Below are positions 23,644 to 33,243 of a stretch of 64,000 nt of DNA, piece by piece. The position numbers were made by a program, and so were the translations under genes. The DNA is from Anaerolineae bacterium (GTDB lineage Bacteria; Chloroflexota; Anaerolineae; DRVO01). The DNA lies in the NCBI GenBank assembly GCA_013178015.1, contig JABLXR010000018.1, positions 55,864 through 119,863 on the forward strand. The letters are read 5' to 3'. The notes beneath the pieces are model-generated. The model was not told where the DNA came from. It saw only the letters and a program-made list of their open reading frames with translations, and searched no databases. How positions within the stretch are numbered: position 1 is the stretch's first letter; the number at the start of each line of letters is the position of its first letter.

Positions 23644-23957
23644 TATGGTTGCCCCCCTTCCCGCACCACTCCCAGGAGGGCCGGATAGCTGTTGTCTCCC
23701 AGCTTGACGATGCTGCCATCATCCAGCTCTACTGTGTACACGTGCTCGGTGGGGCCGAAACCCCTCAGGCTGAAGTCGTCCGGCGCCCCGCCACAGAAGC
23801 GGTGGCCGATGACAGCCGCCACCTTGCGCCCCGGCAGTAGCCCGGCCTCCTGGGCCTTCTCCAGGAGCCTCTCGGCCAGAATCACCATGCGGCCAGAATG
23901 GTAGGAGTTGCGCCAATAGGGCGTCCTCTCCTCCTCCGGCAAGGCCTCGATTCTCAT
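23643..23957 (-). CDS. Element protein of unknown function
   Basis: This 104-residue protein starts at ATG 23957 (AGGAGG upstream) and overlaps the previous stop as ATGA. The C-terminal half (VYTVELDDGSIVKLGDNSYPALLGVV) looks like a small beta barrel; the N-terminal half is helical (VILAERLLEKAQEAGLL). I do not recognise the family. Its end overlaps the tandem dyads. Confidence 0.58.
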   Translation of the reverse strand: MRIEALPEEERTPYWRNSYHSGRMVILAERLLEKAQEAGLLPGRKVAAVIGHRFCGGAPDDFSLRGFGPTEHVYTVELDDGSIVKLGDNSYPALLGVVREGGQP

Positions 23958-24163
23958 CCTCGCACCTCCTCCAGGTAGGCATCCCAAGGTCCCCGCCGGC
24001 GCCCATCCCTCAGGCAGGCAGCCAGGGCCTTGGCTTTCAGAACTTCACGGCGCCAGCGGGTCAGCACCGCCTGATTGCGATGGCCGGCCTCCAGGCGGCG
24101 CTGGTAGTACTCCGCTCTGGCGTCCTGGCGGGCTAGGGCTTGCTCACGCTGTCTCTGGTTCAT
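23954..24163 (-). CDS. Small basic helical protein
   Basis: This 69-residue protein is rich in Arg, Gln and Ala and is predicted to be almost all helix (QREQALARQDARAEYYQRRLEAGHRNQAVL). It overlaps the upstream gene by 20 bp and the downstream gene by ATGA. Unknown function; a nucleic-acid-binding or scaffold role is possible. Confidence 0.52.
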   Translation of the reverse strand: MNQRQREQALARQDARAEYYQRRLEAGHRNQAVLTRWRREVLKAKALAACLRDGRRRGPWDAYLEEVRG

Positions 24164-24377
24164 CCCAAACCCCCCTTTCTGCCAGCTCCGCAGGGCAGGG
24201 ATAGAGGCTGCTCATGTTCACCGCTCCGCCCAGCTCCTCGATAGCCTCGATGGCCTCCTCCTCCAGCTCCTCCCAGTTGAGCGCCTCCTTGAGGACGTTG
24301 CCCTCCCAGCGCCCCACCGCAGCACGACAGTTCCAGACATTGATGACGTAGCCCGGTAGACCCATTAGAAAGTCCAT
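24144..24377 (-). CDS. Small acidic element protein
   Basis: This 77-residue protein has a hydrophobic start (MDFLMGLPGYVINVW) and a strongly acidic middle (LNWEELEEEAIEAIEELGG). AGGAGG precedes the ATG. It lies 84 bp downstream of the integrase stop. The family is not recognised. Acidic small proteins in such elements can be DNA mimics or inhibitors, but nothing here proves that. Confidence 0.52.
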   Translation of the reverse strand: MDFLMGLPGYVINVWNCRAAVGRWEGNVLKEALNWEELEEEAIEAIEELGGAVNMSSLYPCPAELAERGVWDEPETA

Positions 24378-24461
24378 GTTCCCACCTCCTCATGATGGAT
24401 ATGTCTCGGAGGGCCCAGAACGGCCCTCTGGCGGCCTCTCAGCGGCCTCTAGCGGCCATTC

Positions 24462-25571
24462 CTACCGGCTCCCCGACAGAGCCCGCTCTATGGCCCTGGT
24501 AGCGGCACTGTCGTCGCTGGCCAGGGCGTGGGAATACACCTGGGCCGTGATGCCGCTGTGAGCGTGGCCCAGGCGCCGGGACACTTCGGGCAAGGGCAGT
24601 CCCTGGCTGAGGAGTAGGCTGGCGTGCAGGTGTCTCAGGCCATGAGGAGTCAGTTTCGGCACCCCGACGGCCTCACAGGCCCTCTGGAGGGCACGGGCCA
24701 CGGTGCTCCCCTGGAGGGGCTGTCCTGCCTCCCCGGTGAACACCAGCCCGGAGTCATGCCAGTGGGGGCCGGCCCGTAGCCGCCGTTCTGCCTGCAGAGC
24801 TCTCTGGCGCCGCAAGGCCGCCACTCCCTCCGGTGGCAATGAGATGGTGCGGCTCCCCGCTTTCGTCTTGGGCGTCGTCACTACCCACTCCCCCCGGATG
24901 TGCTGGCCGGCCTTGGTGATGCTCACCACACTGCCCTGCACGTCCGTCCACTCCAGAGCCAGCGCCTCCCCCAGCCGACAGCCGGACGTGAGGAGCACCA
25001 CCCATAGGGGTTGCAACCAATGGCCTGCCGTGCCGGCCAGGAAGGTACCCAGCTCCTCCGGGCTCCACACGTCCTGCCGGGGAGCCTGATACTGGGGGCG
25101 CAACACCTTGTCGCAAGGGTTGTCCGCCATCCAGCCCCAGACCACTGCCAGCCGGAACATCCGGTGCAGCCGGCAGTGGAGGCGCTGGGCCAGGCGGTGG
25201 TGTCCCCGCCCTTGGACGGCGGCATAGAGGGACTGGATGCGGTCGGGGCTGACCTGGGAGAGCCGCACCCGGCCCAGGGCGGGCAGGACGTGCAGCTCCA
25301 TCTCCTGGCGGTAGTCGTGCAGGGTGCGGGGCTTGAGCTGGGGACTGACCGCCCCCAGCCAGGCCGCCACCAGGTCGGCCACGGTGCGCCGCCCCGGAGC
25401 GGGCAGAGTGCCGGCGCCGGCCTGTCGCTTGAGGGCGGCCAGCTTCTCCGCCGCCTCTTTGCGGGTAGCGCCGTAGACGGTGCGTCGCCTGCCCTCCAGG
25501 CTGAGGGAGGCCACCCATCGTCCGTCTGTTCGTTGGTAGATACTGCCTTCGCCGGGGCTTCTGCGTGCCAT
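24462..25571 (-). CDS. int: Tyrosine recombinase / phage-type integrase
   Basis: This 369-residue integrase cuts and joins the tRNA-Gln attachment site. The N-terminal arm-binding domain (about 5-50, GEGSIYQRTDGRWVASLSLEG) is of the AP2-like type, the core-binding SAM-like domain follows (about 62-150), and the catalytic domain has Arg in TSGCRLGEAL, HGLRHLHAS (HxxR), RLGHAHSG and the nucleophile Tyr in AQVYSHAL. The gene points away from attR, so the tRNA-like promoter kept in attR reads straight into it. Directly repeated GCGGCCTCT units follow its stop at about 24428-24455. Confidence 0.94.
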   Translation of the reverse strand: MARRSPGEGSIYQRTDGRWVASLSLEGRRRTVYGATRKEAAEKLAALKRQAGAGTLPAPGRRTVADLVAAWLGAVSPQLKPRTLHDYRQEMELHVLPALGRVRLSQVSPDRIQSLYAAVQGRGHHRLAQRLHCRLHRMFRLAVVWGWMADNPCDKVLRPQYQAPRQDVWSPEELGTFLAGTAGHWLQPLWVVLLTSGCRLGEALALEWTDVQGSVVSITKAGQHIRGEWVVTTPKTKAGSRTISLPPEGVAALRRQRALQAERRLRAGPHWHDSGLVFTGEAGQPLQGSTVARALQRACEAVGVPKLTPHGLRHLHASLLLSQGLPLPEVSRRLGHAHSGITAQVYSHALASDDSAATRAIERALSGSR

Positions 25572-25617
25572 GTCGGCTCCTTTCGCCCCGGCTGGGTCAC
25601 AACTTGCTGTGACCGGT

Positions 25618-25653
25618 GATGCTACACGGAAGCTACACGAACGGATGTTCTGG
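25618..25653 (+). repeat. Right arm-type integrase site candidates and dyad
   Basis: GATGCTACAC at 25618-25627 is identical to 17066-17075; a second GCTACAC is at 25632-25638. GAAC-GGAT-GTTCTGG follows at 25639-25653. The set lies 81-117 bp from the attR core, almost mirroring the distance on the left. Confidence 0.6.
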
Positions 25654-25734
25654 GTGGGGGCATACTACTGGTAGGGCTGGGGAGGTCTGTGGGAGACTAG
25701 GGGTAGGGGGTGGTTGGGCCTCGGGTTCGGGACA

Positions 25735-25820
25735 GCGGCTCCAAAGGCCGCTGCCTTGACCGTTTGGCGACGCCCCAAGGGCTCAGCCCTATTGTAGCAT
25801 CGCCGGGCCAGGGGGCACAA
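25735..25820. repeat. attR: 86-bp attachment core, right copy
   Basis: This copy is identical to 16883-16968. It holds a tRNA-Gln 5' half and a full promoter (TTGTGC 25820-25815, TACAAT 25796-25791, minus strand) but no 3' half. Transcription from here would make a 43-nt tRNA fragment and then the leader of the integrase gene. Confidence 0.92.
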
Positions 25821-26353
25821 CGAGGGCAGGCAAGAGCTCAGGGCCGGGGGGAGCGAGTGTGCTCAGATGGCAGTGGCACGGCGTGCTCTCGCGCGGGCGG
25901 CCTCTACGCCGAGCTCATGCCCTGGAGGTACCGAAGAGAACGTAAACGGTGTGGTAGGGGCAGACCACCGTGTCTGCCCTCGGGCGGATGGAGGCGTCCG
26001 CCCCTCCCGGCCGTTCTCGGGTTAGGCTCCCAGAGCCCGCTCTTCGGCCGGCTGCGGGGGCAAGGCGATGTGGTTTGACTCCCCCTTGAGCAGTGCCCGT
26101 GCCCATGCGCGCTGGCCGTGCGGAGACATGGCGCGCGTGGGCGCGCGCACTCCTCACATAGAGGGTGCGGCAGGCGCGGTGGGCAGGTCGGAACACGCCA
26201 CCCGTGGGCGCGCGCAGTCCTCCAAGGAACGCTGTGGATGCGGTGTAGTCGGGGCTTGCTCTCGTAGTCTGAGGCCAGCGAAGAGACTGAGCGGCGGTGC
26301 TCGTCTCAGCACTCGTCCCCCCGGCCCTGAGGCGTTGCGGGGGTGAGCTCCTA
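25821..26353. other. Intergenic region between attR and the heat-shock operon
   Basis: No convincing gene is visible. The notable feature is a near-exact 19-bp direct repeat, GTGGGCGCGCGCACTCCTC at 26137-26155 and the same with one change at 26204-26222. This is ancestral chromosome that lay upstream of tRNA-Gln before integration. Confidence 0.5.
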
Positions 26354-26407
26354 CTTGAGTAGCGCCCACTCAACTTACTTGACTGGGAGACACTCACATG
26401 CTAGAAT
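26354..26407 (+). promoter_or_regulatory. Heat-shock promoter with two HAIR operators
   Basis: CTTGAGT-N7-ACTCAAC (26354-26374) is an almost perfect HspR-associated inverted repeat (consensus CTTGAGT-N7-ACTCAAG). A second, weaker copy CTTGACT-N7-ACTCACA is at 26378-26398. The promoter TTGACT (26379-26384), 17-bp spacer, TAGAAT (26402-26407) is covered by the second copy, so HspR binding would block RNA polymerase. Confidence 0.85.
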
Positions 26408-26436
26408 GCCGCGCATGAGAATCCGGTGAGTCGGGG

Positions 26437-27408
26437 ATGGAATACAAGGACTACTACAAGATACTGGGAGTGAGCCGGGACGCCAGCGACGATGACATTC
26501 GCAAGGCCTATCGCCGGCTGGCGCGCAAGCATCACCCGGACGTGAACCCCAATGACAAGGAAGCGGCCAACCGCTTCAAAGAGATCAACGAGGCCTATCA
26601 CGTCCTTTCCGATCCCGAGAAGCGGCGCAAGTACGACCAGCTGGGTAGCAGCTGGGAGCAGTGGCAGCGGAGTGGTGCCAATGCCGGCGGGTTCGACTGG
26701 AGCCAGTGGTTCGGTGGCGCCCAGGCCGGCCCTGCCGCCGGTCAGAGGGTGTACACCACTGACTTCGGCACTGAGGACCTGGGTGGTTTCGGATTCTCCG
26801 ACTTCTTCGAGGCGTTATTCGGCTCCATGGGGGGTGCCCCAGGCACTCGCACTCGCCAGCGTTCCTGGACGCAGGTGCCCCGCAGGGGACAAGACGTAGA
26901 GCACGAGGTGGAGATCAACCTCGAGGAGGCCTACCGCGGCACCACGCGGGTCATCGCCATAAACGGCAAGCGACTGGAGGCCAGCATCCCTCCTGGGGTG
27001 CGTACCGGGTCGCGCGTGCGGCTACGGGGGCAGGGCGGCCCAGGTTCCGCAGGAGGACCATCCGGCGACCTGTATCTGCGAGTGAAGGTGCGGGAGCACC
27101 CTCGCTTCGAGCGCAAGGGAGACGACCTCTACACCGAGGTGCCGGTGGACCTATACACCTGCATCCTGGGAGGCACCGTCAGTTTCCGCGGGCTGAGCGG
27201 CGACCTCAGGCTGAGCATCCCTCCCGGAACCCAGAACGGGCGCACCTTCCGCCTGCGGGGCCAGGGCATGCCGAACCTGCACCATCCGGAGCAGCGGGGC
27301 GATCTGTACGCCAAAGTCCGAGTCGTCCTCCCCACCGGATTGACCGAAGAGGAGCTGGAGCTATTCCGGCAGCTGGCTGGCCGACAGACGATCGAGAAAG
27401 CCCGATAG
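26437..27408 (+). CDS. dnaJ: DnaJ/CbpA-type co-chaperone without zinc domain
   Basis: This 323-residue J-protein stimulates the DnaK ATPase. The J domain (1-70) has the HPD motif in [11 protein letters not shown] Gly/Phe-rich linker follows (about 78-150), then two C-terminal peptide-binding domains ([12 protein letters not shown]..., then [21 protein letters not shown]). The CxxCxGxG zinc repeats of classical DnaJ are absent, so it is the type II (CbpA) form. It is first in an operon with hspR under HAIR operators. No dnaK or grpE is in the window. Confidence 0.92.
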   Translation: MEYKDYYKILGVSRDASDDDIRKAYRRLARKHHPDVNPNDKEAANRFKEINEAYHVLSDPEKRRKYDQLGSSWEQWQRSGANAGGFDWSQWFGGAQAGPAAGQRVYTTDFGTEDLGGFGFSDFFEALFGSMGGAPGTRTRQRSWTQVPRRGQDVEHEVEINLEEAYRGTTRVIAINGKRLEASIPPGVRTGSRVRLRGQGGPGSAGGPSGDLYLRVKVREHPRFERKGDDLYTEVPVDLYTCILGGTVSFRGLSGDLRLSIPPGTQNGRTFRLRGQGMPNLHHPEQRGDLYAKVRVVLPTGLTEEELELFRQLAGRQTIEKAR

Positions 27409-27419
27409 GGGATAGAGCC

Positions 27420-27812
27420 GTGTCTTCCCTTGATCCGCAGGCCGAACCAAGGTACTCCATCGGGGTCGCGGCGCGTATGGTTAGCCTGCACCCCCAGACC
27501 CTGCGCCACTACGAGGGGCTAGGGTTGGTTACCCCCCGGCGCACGCGCGGGAATCGCCGCCTCTATTCCGAACGAGACCTGGAGCGGCTTAGACTCATAT
27601 GCCGCTTGACCGGAGAGCTCGGGGTGAACCTGGCAGGAGTCGAGGTGATCCTGAACATGACGGAGCAGATACAAGAGATGCGAGAGGAGAGCGCGCGGCG
27701 GGAACAGGAGCTGCTGCAAGAGATCGAGTACCTGCGCCGGTTGGTCGCGGCCGAGGGACGCGTACGAGTGCTTTCGAGCCGGCCGGCGCTGCCCGGGGGG
27801 ATGGAAAGCTGA
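27420..27812 (+). CDS. hspR: HspR heat-shock repressor (MerR family)
   Basis: This 130-residue MerR-type protein has the winged helix at 12-75 (YSIGVAARMVSLHPQTLRHYEGLGLV, then RRLYSERDLERLR) and a coiled-coil tail (MREESARREQELLQEIEYLRRLV). HspR represses chaperone genes at HAIR sequences and is released when DnaK is busy; two HAIR-like sites lie in this operon's promoter. The GTG start at 27420 has a weak ribosome site, so translation may be coupled to dnaJ, 11 bp upstream. Confidence 0.92.
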   Translation: MSSLDPQAEPRYSIGVAARMVSLHPQTLRHYEGLGLVTPRRTRGNRRLYSERDLERLRLICRLTGELGVNLAGVEVILNMTEQIQEMREESARREQELLQEIEYLRRLVAAEGRVRVLSSRPALPGGMES

Positions 27813-27920
27813 TGACGCTGAGGAGACGCTGATCTCTGGTCACGTTCGCGCCATCTGGTCAGCGTTCATATCCGTGGTATGAGCGGCACCTAAGTTCCAC
27901 TTGATAACGTTAGGGGGCAG

Positions 27921-30527
27921 ATGATGGACTACAGCAAGTTTACCGAGAGAGCGCGAGAGGCTCTCGCTGGTGCCCAGGAGAGGGCAAGAGAGAGCCACCA
28001 CCCCCAGATCGAGCCGGAGCACCTGCTGTTGGCGCTGCTGGAGCAGCCGGATGGTGTGGTGTCCCGGGTCCTAGCCAAGATGGGAGTGGACCAGGCTAGC
28101 GTGAGGCGCGAAGCCCTCAGCCGGCTTGAGAGGATGCCGACGGCGCACGGGGCGGTGCAGGTCTACCTGTCTCGGGCGCTGGACGCGGTGCTACGGGAGT
28201 CGCTGGAAGAGGCGCAGAACATGCGCGACGACTACGTAAGCACCGAGCACATGCTACTGGCGCTCACGGGGCCATCGGCTGGGGCAACGGCGCAGTGGCT
28301 GCGCCGGCTAGGCATCGAGCGCGACGCAGTGCTGCGCGCCCTCACTCAGGTGCGCGGCAGCCAGCGGGTGACCGACCCCAACCCTGAGGGCAAGTATCAG
28401 GCCTTGGAGCGCTACGGCCGAGATCTGACTCAGATGGCGGCGCAGGGCAAGCTGGACCCGGTGATTGGCAGGGATGAGGCCATAAGGCGGATCACGCGCA
28501 TACTGCTTCGGCGCACCAAGAACAACCCGGTGCTGGTGGGTGAGCCAGGAGTGGGCAAGACCGCCATTGTGGAGGGTCTGGCTATCCGCATCACCAATGG
28601 CGACGTGCCCGAGGGTCTCAAGAACAAGAAGCTGGTGGCGCTCGACTTGGGCTCCCTGATCGCCGGGGCCAAGTACCGGGGCGAGTTCGAGGAGCGGCTC
28701 AAGGCAGTGCTGAAGGAGATAACCGACTCCCGCGGCCAGGTCATCCTGTTCATAGACGAGCTCCACACTGTAGTGGGAGCCGGGGCCGCCGAAGGGGCCA
28801 TGGATGCCAGCAACATGCTGAAGCCGATGCTGGCCCGGGGCGAGTTGCACGCCATCGGGGCCACTACCCTGGACGAGTACCGGGAGCACATCGAGAAGGA
28901 CGCCGCCCTGGAGCGCCGCTTCCAGCCCGTATACGTGGGCGAGCCCAGCGTGGAGGACACCATTAGCATCCTCCGGGGCCTGAAGGAGCGGTACGAGGTG
29001 CACCATGGAGTGCGCATCAGCGACTCGGCCCTGGTGGCCGCGGCTACGCTGTCGCACCGCTACATTAGCGATCGGTTCCTGCCCGACAAGGCCATAGACC
29101 TGGTGGACGAGGCTGCCGCCCGTCTGCGCATGGAGATAGACAGCCTGCCCGCCGAACTGGACGAGATCCAGCGGCGCATCATGCAGTTGCAGATCGAGCA
29201 GCAGGCCCTCCGCAAGGAGACCGACCCCGCTAGCCAGGACAGACTGGCTCGTCTGGAGGAAGAGCTGGGTCGCCTGGAGGGGGAGCGCGACCAGCTGCAG
29301 CAGCGTTGGCAGGCAGAGAAGGCTGCCCTACAGGCCATTCGCGACGTTAAGGACCGCATGGAGCACACCCGGACGGAGATCGAGCGGGCGGAGCGCGTGG
29401 GCGATCTGGAGACGGCAGCTCGGCTGCGCTACGGAGAGTTGGCCCAGTTGCAGCGGCAGCTTGGGGAAGCGGAGGCAAGGCTGCACGACCTGCAGGCGAA
29501 GGGTGGGCTGCTGAAAGAAGAGGTCACCGACGACGACATCGCTGAGGTTGTAAGCGAGTGGACCGGAATACCCGTATCTCGGATGCTGGAAGGTGAGGTC
29601 CAGAAGCTGTTGCGCATGGAGTCGCGACTGCGCCAGAGAGTGGTGGGCCAGGACCACGCTATCCAGGCGGTGGCTAACGCTGTGAGGCGCTCTCGCGCCG
29701 GCCTTCAGGACCCCAACCGCCCCATCGGGTCCTTCATCTTCCTCGGTCCCACGGGGGTGGGCAAGACGGAGTTGGCCCGAGCACTGGCCGAGTTCCTGTT
29801 CGACGATGAGCAGGCCATGCAGCGCATAGATATGAGCGAGTACCAGGAGCGCCACACTGTGGCTCGTCTGATCGGGGCTCCGCCGGGCTACGTGGGGTAC
29901 GAGGAAGGCGGTCAGCTGACTGAGGCAGTGCGGCGGCGGCCATACTCGGTGGTACTCTTCGACGAGATCGAGAAGGCGCACCCGGAGGTGTTCAACGTTC
30001 TGCTGCAAGTGCTGGATGACGGCCGGCTCACGGATGGGCACGGCCGAACGGTGGACTTCCGCAACACTGTCATCATCATGACCTCGAATATCGGCAGTCA
30101 GTGGATTCATGAGCTGGGTGGACGCGATGACGAGGAGATGCGCCGCAGGGTGATGCAGGCCCTGCAGTCTCACTTCCGGCCGGAGTTCCTGAACCGGATC
30201 GATGAGGTGGTTATCTTCAACTCTCTGCACCAAGAGCAACTGGTTCAGATAGTGCGCATCCAGGTGGACCGGCTGCGGGCTCTGCTGGCAGACCGAGACG
30301 TCACGCTGGAGCTCTCGGAGGCGGCGTACGACTACCTGGCGGAGGTGGGGTACGACCCCGCGTTCGGCGCTCGACCGCTCAAGCGAGCCATCCAGAGAGA
30401 GTTGGCCGACAAGCTGGCCCTGCGCCTGCTGCAGGGAGACTTCCGGGATGGTGATACAGTGTACGCCGACGTGGGCGCCGACGGACTGACCTTCAGTCGC
30501 GAGCCTCTGGCTGAGGCAGCTGGGTAG
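27921..30527 (+). CDS. clpB: ClpB disaggregase
   Basis: This 868-residue AAA+ chaperone solubilises protein aggregates with DnaK. It has an N-domain with two Clp repeats (1-150), the first ATPase (Walker A GEPGVGKT near residue 212), a full-length coiled-coil middle domain (about 400-530) that marks ClpB rather than ClpC, and the second ATPase ([22 protein letters not shown]). GGGGG lies before the tandem ATGATG start. A 108-bp gap with a CGCTGAT repeat separates it from hspR, so it may share the heat-shock promoter or have its own. Confidence 0.95.
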   Translation: MMDYSKFTERAREALAGAQERARESHHPQIEPEHLLLALLEQPDGVVSRVLAKMGVDQASVRREALSRLERMPTAHGAVQVYLSRALDAVLRESLEEAQNMRDDYVSTEHMLLALTGPSAGATAQWLRRLGIERDAVLRALTQVRGSQRVTDPNPEGKYQALERYGRDLTQMAAQGKLDPVIGRDEAIRRITRILLRRTKNNPVLVGEPGVGKTAIVEGLAIRITNGDVPEGLKNKKLVALDLGSLIAGAKYRGEFEERLKAVLKEITDSRGQVILFIDELHTVVGAGAAEGAMDASNMLKPMLARGELHAIGATTLDEYREHIEKDAALERRFQPVYVGEPSVEDTISILRGLKERYEVHHGVRISDSALVAAATLSHRYISDRFLPDKAIDLVDEAAARLRMEIDSLPAELDEIQRRIMQLQIEQQALRKETDPASQDRLARLEEELGRLEGERDQLQQRWQAEKAALQAIRDVKDRMEHTRTEIERAERVGDLETAARLRYGELAQLQRQLGEAEARLHDLQAKGGLLKEEVTDDDIAEVVSEWTGIPVSRMLEGEVQKLLRMESRLRQRVVGQDHAIQAVANAVRRSRAGLQDPNRPIGSFIFLGPTGVGKTELARALAEFLFDDEQAMQRIDMSEYQERHTVARLIGAPPGYVGYEEGGQLTEAVRRRPYSVVLFDEIEKAHPEVFNVLLQVLDDGRLTDGHGRTVDFRNTVIIMTSNIGSQWIHELGGRDDEEMRRRVMQALQSHFRPEFLNRIDEVVIFNSLHQEQLVQIVRIQVDRLRALLADRDVTLELSEAAYDYLAEVGYDPAFGARPLKRAIQRELADKLALRLLQGDFRDGDTVYADVGADGLTFSREPLAEAAG

Positions 30528-30578
30528 GGGTGCGGAGGCCGTCCCAGATTGGCCTAAGGGGCGGCCTGGTTTCTGGTT

Positions 30579-30608
30579 TTCAGCAGACGGCAGAAGTTAT
30601 GGTATAAT
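30579..30608 (+). promoter_or_regulatory. Extended -10 promoter of clpC
   Basis: A perfect TATAAT (30603-30608) preceded by TGG (extended -10) lies about 40 bp before the clpC start. The -35 region (TTCAGC at 30579-30584, 18-bp spacing) is weak. No HAIR site is visible here, so clpC may escape HspR. Confidence 0.7.
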
Positions 30609-30645
30609 ATGCTGGTACATTCCAAGCAAGAGGTTAACAGCAACT

Positions 30646-33132
30646 TTGGCTGACATAATGCGCTTTGATAAGTTCTCAGAGGCAGCTCAAGAGGCTGCCA
30701 TGCGGGCTCTAGAGGTGATGCAGCGGTTCGGACACAGCCAGATGGACACGGAGCACGTCCTCTTGGCGCTGCTGGAGCAGCCCGAGGGAGGTGTAGTCGA
30801 GCTGCTGCAAGAGATCGGCGTGGATGCAGACGCCCTGCGGCACCGGGTGGAACAGGCGCTATCTAGCACTCCTTCCGCCGGTCGTCCATACTACCCGACC
30901 CCAGGGATCGGGCAGGTGTTCGTGACACCTCGGCTCAAGTTCCTGATGGACAACGCTGCGGCCGAGGCCAAGCGGATGAACGAGGAGGTTGTGTCAGTCG
31001 AGCACCTGTTACTGGCCGCCTGTCGGGAGAAGGGCACGGTAGCGGCCCGGATCCTGAGTGAGGCTGGAGTCACTGCGTCCCGAGTGGAGGCCGCCCTGGC
31101 CGGTCGTCGGCGCGGGGGCGGCGCTGGGAAGACGGAGGAGGCACGCTTCAAAGCCCTGGCGAAGTACGGTCGCGACCTGACCGCCATGGCCAGGGAGGGC
31201 AAGCTCGACCCGGTGATCGGTCGAGACGATGAAGTGCTTAGGGTGATGCAGGTGCTCTCGCGTCGCACCAAGAACAACCCCGTGCTCATTGGCGATGCCG
31301 GGGTGGGCAAGACGGCCATCGTGGAGGGATTGGCTCAGCGGATCGCCAGCGATGACGTGCCCGAGATCCTCTCCGGGAAGCGGATCTTCTCTCTGGACAT
31401 GGGTGCTATGATCGCCGGGACTCGCTTCCGGGGCGAGTTCGAGGAAAGAATGAAGGCGATCCTGCAGGACATAGAGAAGGCCGAGGGTGAGGTCATACTT
31501 TTCATCGACGAGTTGCACACCCTGGTAGGAGCGGGAGCGGCCGAGGGCGCGGTGGACGCCAGCAACATGCTCAAGCCGGCATTGGCCCGGGGCGAGCTGC
31601 GCTGCATCGGGGCTACCACTCTGAACGAGTACCGGCAGCACATCGAGAAGGACTCGGCTCTGGAGCGCCGATTCGCGCCTGTGTTTGTGGACGAGCCTAC
31701 GGTGGAAGAGACGATCAACATGCTCCGTGGCCTGCGCGAGCGCTACCAGGAGCATCATCGGGTGCACTTCACCGACGGAGCCCTGGAGGCCGCTGCCAGG
31801 CTCTCGCACCGCTACGTGCAGGACCGCCGGCTGCCGGACAAGGCCATTGATCTGATGGACGAGGCGGGCGCGCGCGTGCGCCTGGCGATGTTCAGCGTAC
31901 CGGCGGAACTCAGGAGCGTGCGCCAGGAGTTGCAGCAGTTGGCCTCCGCCGAGGAGGAGGCCTGGGCCAGCCGCGACTACGAACGGGCTGCGGAGTGCAA
32001 GGCCCAAAGGCTGAAGCTCCAATCTCAGTTTGACCAGGAGTACAGCGCCTGGCTGGCAGAGCACAACCTGGACGAGGTCGTCACCGAAGAAGACATTGCC
32101 GCGGTGGTGGCGAGTTGGACGGGGATCCCGGTGGCCACCATGCTGCAGACGGAAGCCGAGCGGCTGGTGGCGATGGAGGAGCACCTACACCGTCGCATCG
32201 TGGGCCAGGAGGAGGCGGTGGCGGCAGTGGCGGATGCCATCCGGCGGGCGCGATCGGGCCTGAAGGACCCGCGGCGGCCCATCGGCTCCTTCATCTTCTT
32301 GGGGCCTTCAGGCGTGGGCAAGACGGAGCTGGCCCGGGCGCTGGCGGAGTTCCTGTTCGACGACGAGGACGCCTTGCTGCGGGTGGACATGACCGAGTAC
32401 CAGGAGCGACACACGGTGGCCCGGCTGATCGGTGCCCCACCTGGATACGTGGGTTACGACGAGGGCGGCCAACTCACCGAGGCAGTGCGGCGGCGTCCTT
32501 ACCGGGTGGTCCTGTTCGACGAGATCGAGAAGGCCCACCCCGAAGTCTGGAACGCCTTGCTCCAGATACTGGATGACGGGCGCCTGACAGACGGGCACGG
32601 TCGGACGGTGGACTTCCGCAACACCGTGATCGTGATGACGTCGAACGTGGGGACGCGCTACGTGGAGAAGAAGGGCGGTGCCCTGGGCTTCCGTGTTCGG
32701 GCGGAAGACTCGGAGGACCCGACGCCGCGACCGGCAGAGGTGGACGAGAGCCTGAAGCGAACTTTCCGGCCCGAGTTCCTGAACCGGATAGATGAGATCA
32801 TCGTGTTCCACAGTCTGACCGAGAAGCATGTGCGTCAGATCGTCGAGCTGCAGATGCGGGACATCGAAGCGAGACTGCGGGAGCAGGGCATCACCTTGAC
32901 GCTGACGGACGCGGCCAAGGACTGGCTGGCGATGAAGGGCTACGATCGTCAGTTCGGGGCCCGACCGCTGCGTCGAACGCTGCAGCGACTGGTGGAGAGC
33001 CCGCTCAGCATGAAGCTGCTGCGGGGCGAGATCGCGCCGGGCGCGCACGTTCGGGTCGATCTCGAGGGCGACGAACTGGTGTTCCAGACCGAGGGAGCGG
33101 ATGCCGTCCAGATGGCAGGAGCTTCAGTGTAG
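30646..33132 (+). CDS. clpC: ClpC ATPase
   Basis: This 828-residue AAA+ unfoldase feeds proteins to ClpP. It has the double Clp-N domain (1-150), the first ATPase (GDAGVGKT), a short middle domain containing a UVR-like helix ([18 protein letters not shown], about residues 445-465) instead of ClpB's long coil, and the second ATPase (GPSGVGKT). These mark ClpC. The chosen TTG start follows GAGG by 12 bases; the ATG at 30658 ([11 protein letters not shown]) matches the family better but has no ribosome site. No clpP is in the window. Confidence 0.92.
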   Translation: MADIMRFDKFSEAAQEAAMRALEVMQRFGHSQMDTEHVLLALLEQPEGGVVELLQEIGVDADALRHRVEQALSSTPSAGRPYYPTPGIGQVFVTPRLKFLMDNAAAEAKRMNEEVVSVEHLLLAACREKGTVAARILSEAGVTASRVEAALAGRRRGGGAGKTEEARFKALAKYGRDLTAMAREGKLDPVIGRDDEVLRVMQVLSRRTKNNPVLIGDAGVGKTAIVEGLAQRIASDDVPEILSGKRIFSLDMGAMIAGTRFRGEFEERMKAILQDIEKAEGEVILFIDELHTLVGAGAAEGAVDASNMLKPALARGELRCIGATTLNEYRQHIEKDSALERRFAPVFVDEPTVEETINMLRGLRERYQEHHRVHFTDGALEAAARLSHRYVQDRRLPDKAIDLMDEAGARVRLAMFSVPAELRSVRQELQQLASAEEEAWASRDYERAAECKAQRLKLQSQFDQEYSAWLAEHNLDEVVTEEDIAAVVASWTGIPVATMLQTEAERLVAMEEHLHRRIVGQEEAVAAVADAIRRARSGLKDPRRPIGSFIFLGPSGVGKTELARALAEFLFDDEDALLRVDMTEYQERHTVARLIGAPPGYVGYDEGGQLTEAVRRRPYRVVLFDEIEKAHPEVWNALLQILDDGRLTDGHGRTVDFRNTVIVMTSNVGTRYVEKKGGALGFRVRAEDSEDPTPRPAEVDESLKRTFRPEFLNRIDEIIVFHSLTEKHVRQIVELQMRDIEARLREQGITLTLTDAAKDWLAMKGYDRQFGARPLRRTLQRLVESPLSMKLLRGEIAPGAHVRVDLEGDELVFQTEGADAVQMAGASV

Positions 33133-33154
33133 GTCTAGCCAAGAGAGGAACGAA

Positions 33155-33180
33155 AGGGGCCGGCCCGCGGGTCGGCCCCT
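33155..33180 (+). terminator. Hairpin terminator after clpC
   Basis: AGGGGCCG and CGGCCCCT enclose a second palindrome CCCGCGGG, giving a very stable stem 22 bp after the clpC stop. The tail (CTCATGCTC) is not T-rich. Confidence 0.6.
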
Positions 33181-33243
33181 CTCATGCTCGGCGCTCTCAG
33201 TTAGAGGAGCCGACACTTCCGGCCGGTGCGGGGCCGGCTGCCC

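Larger units (their letters stand above)
16883..25820. mobile_element. Integrative element at tRNA-Gln, without structural or transfer genes
   Basis: Two exact 86-bp direct repeats (16883-16968 and 25735-25820) bound the element, a unit length of 8852 bp. A tyrosine integrase gene lies at the right end. All 14 predicted genes are on the minus strand, many joined by ATGA or GTGA overlaps. Contents: integrase, three small unknown proteins, an HTH/zinc-finger protein, two ribbon-helix-helix proteins, a TOPRIM-AAA+ primase-helicase, two small zinc-type or HTH proteins, a membrane peptide and a PD-(D/E)XK-like nuclease. I see no capsid, terminase, relaxase or secretion gene. It is best described as a replicating integrative element or phage-satellite-like island. 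Confidence 0.85.
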
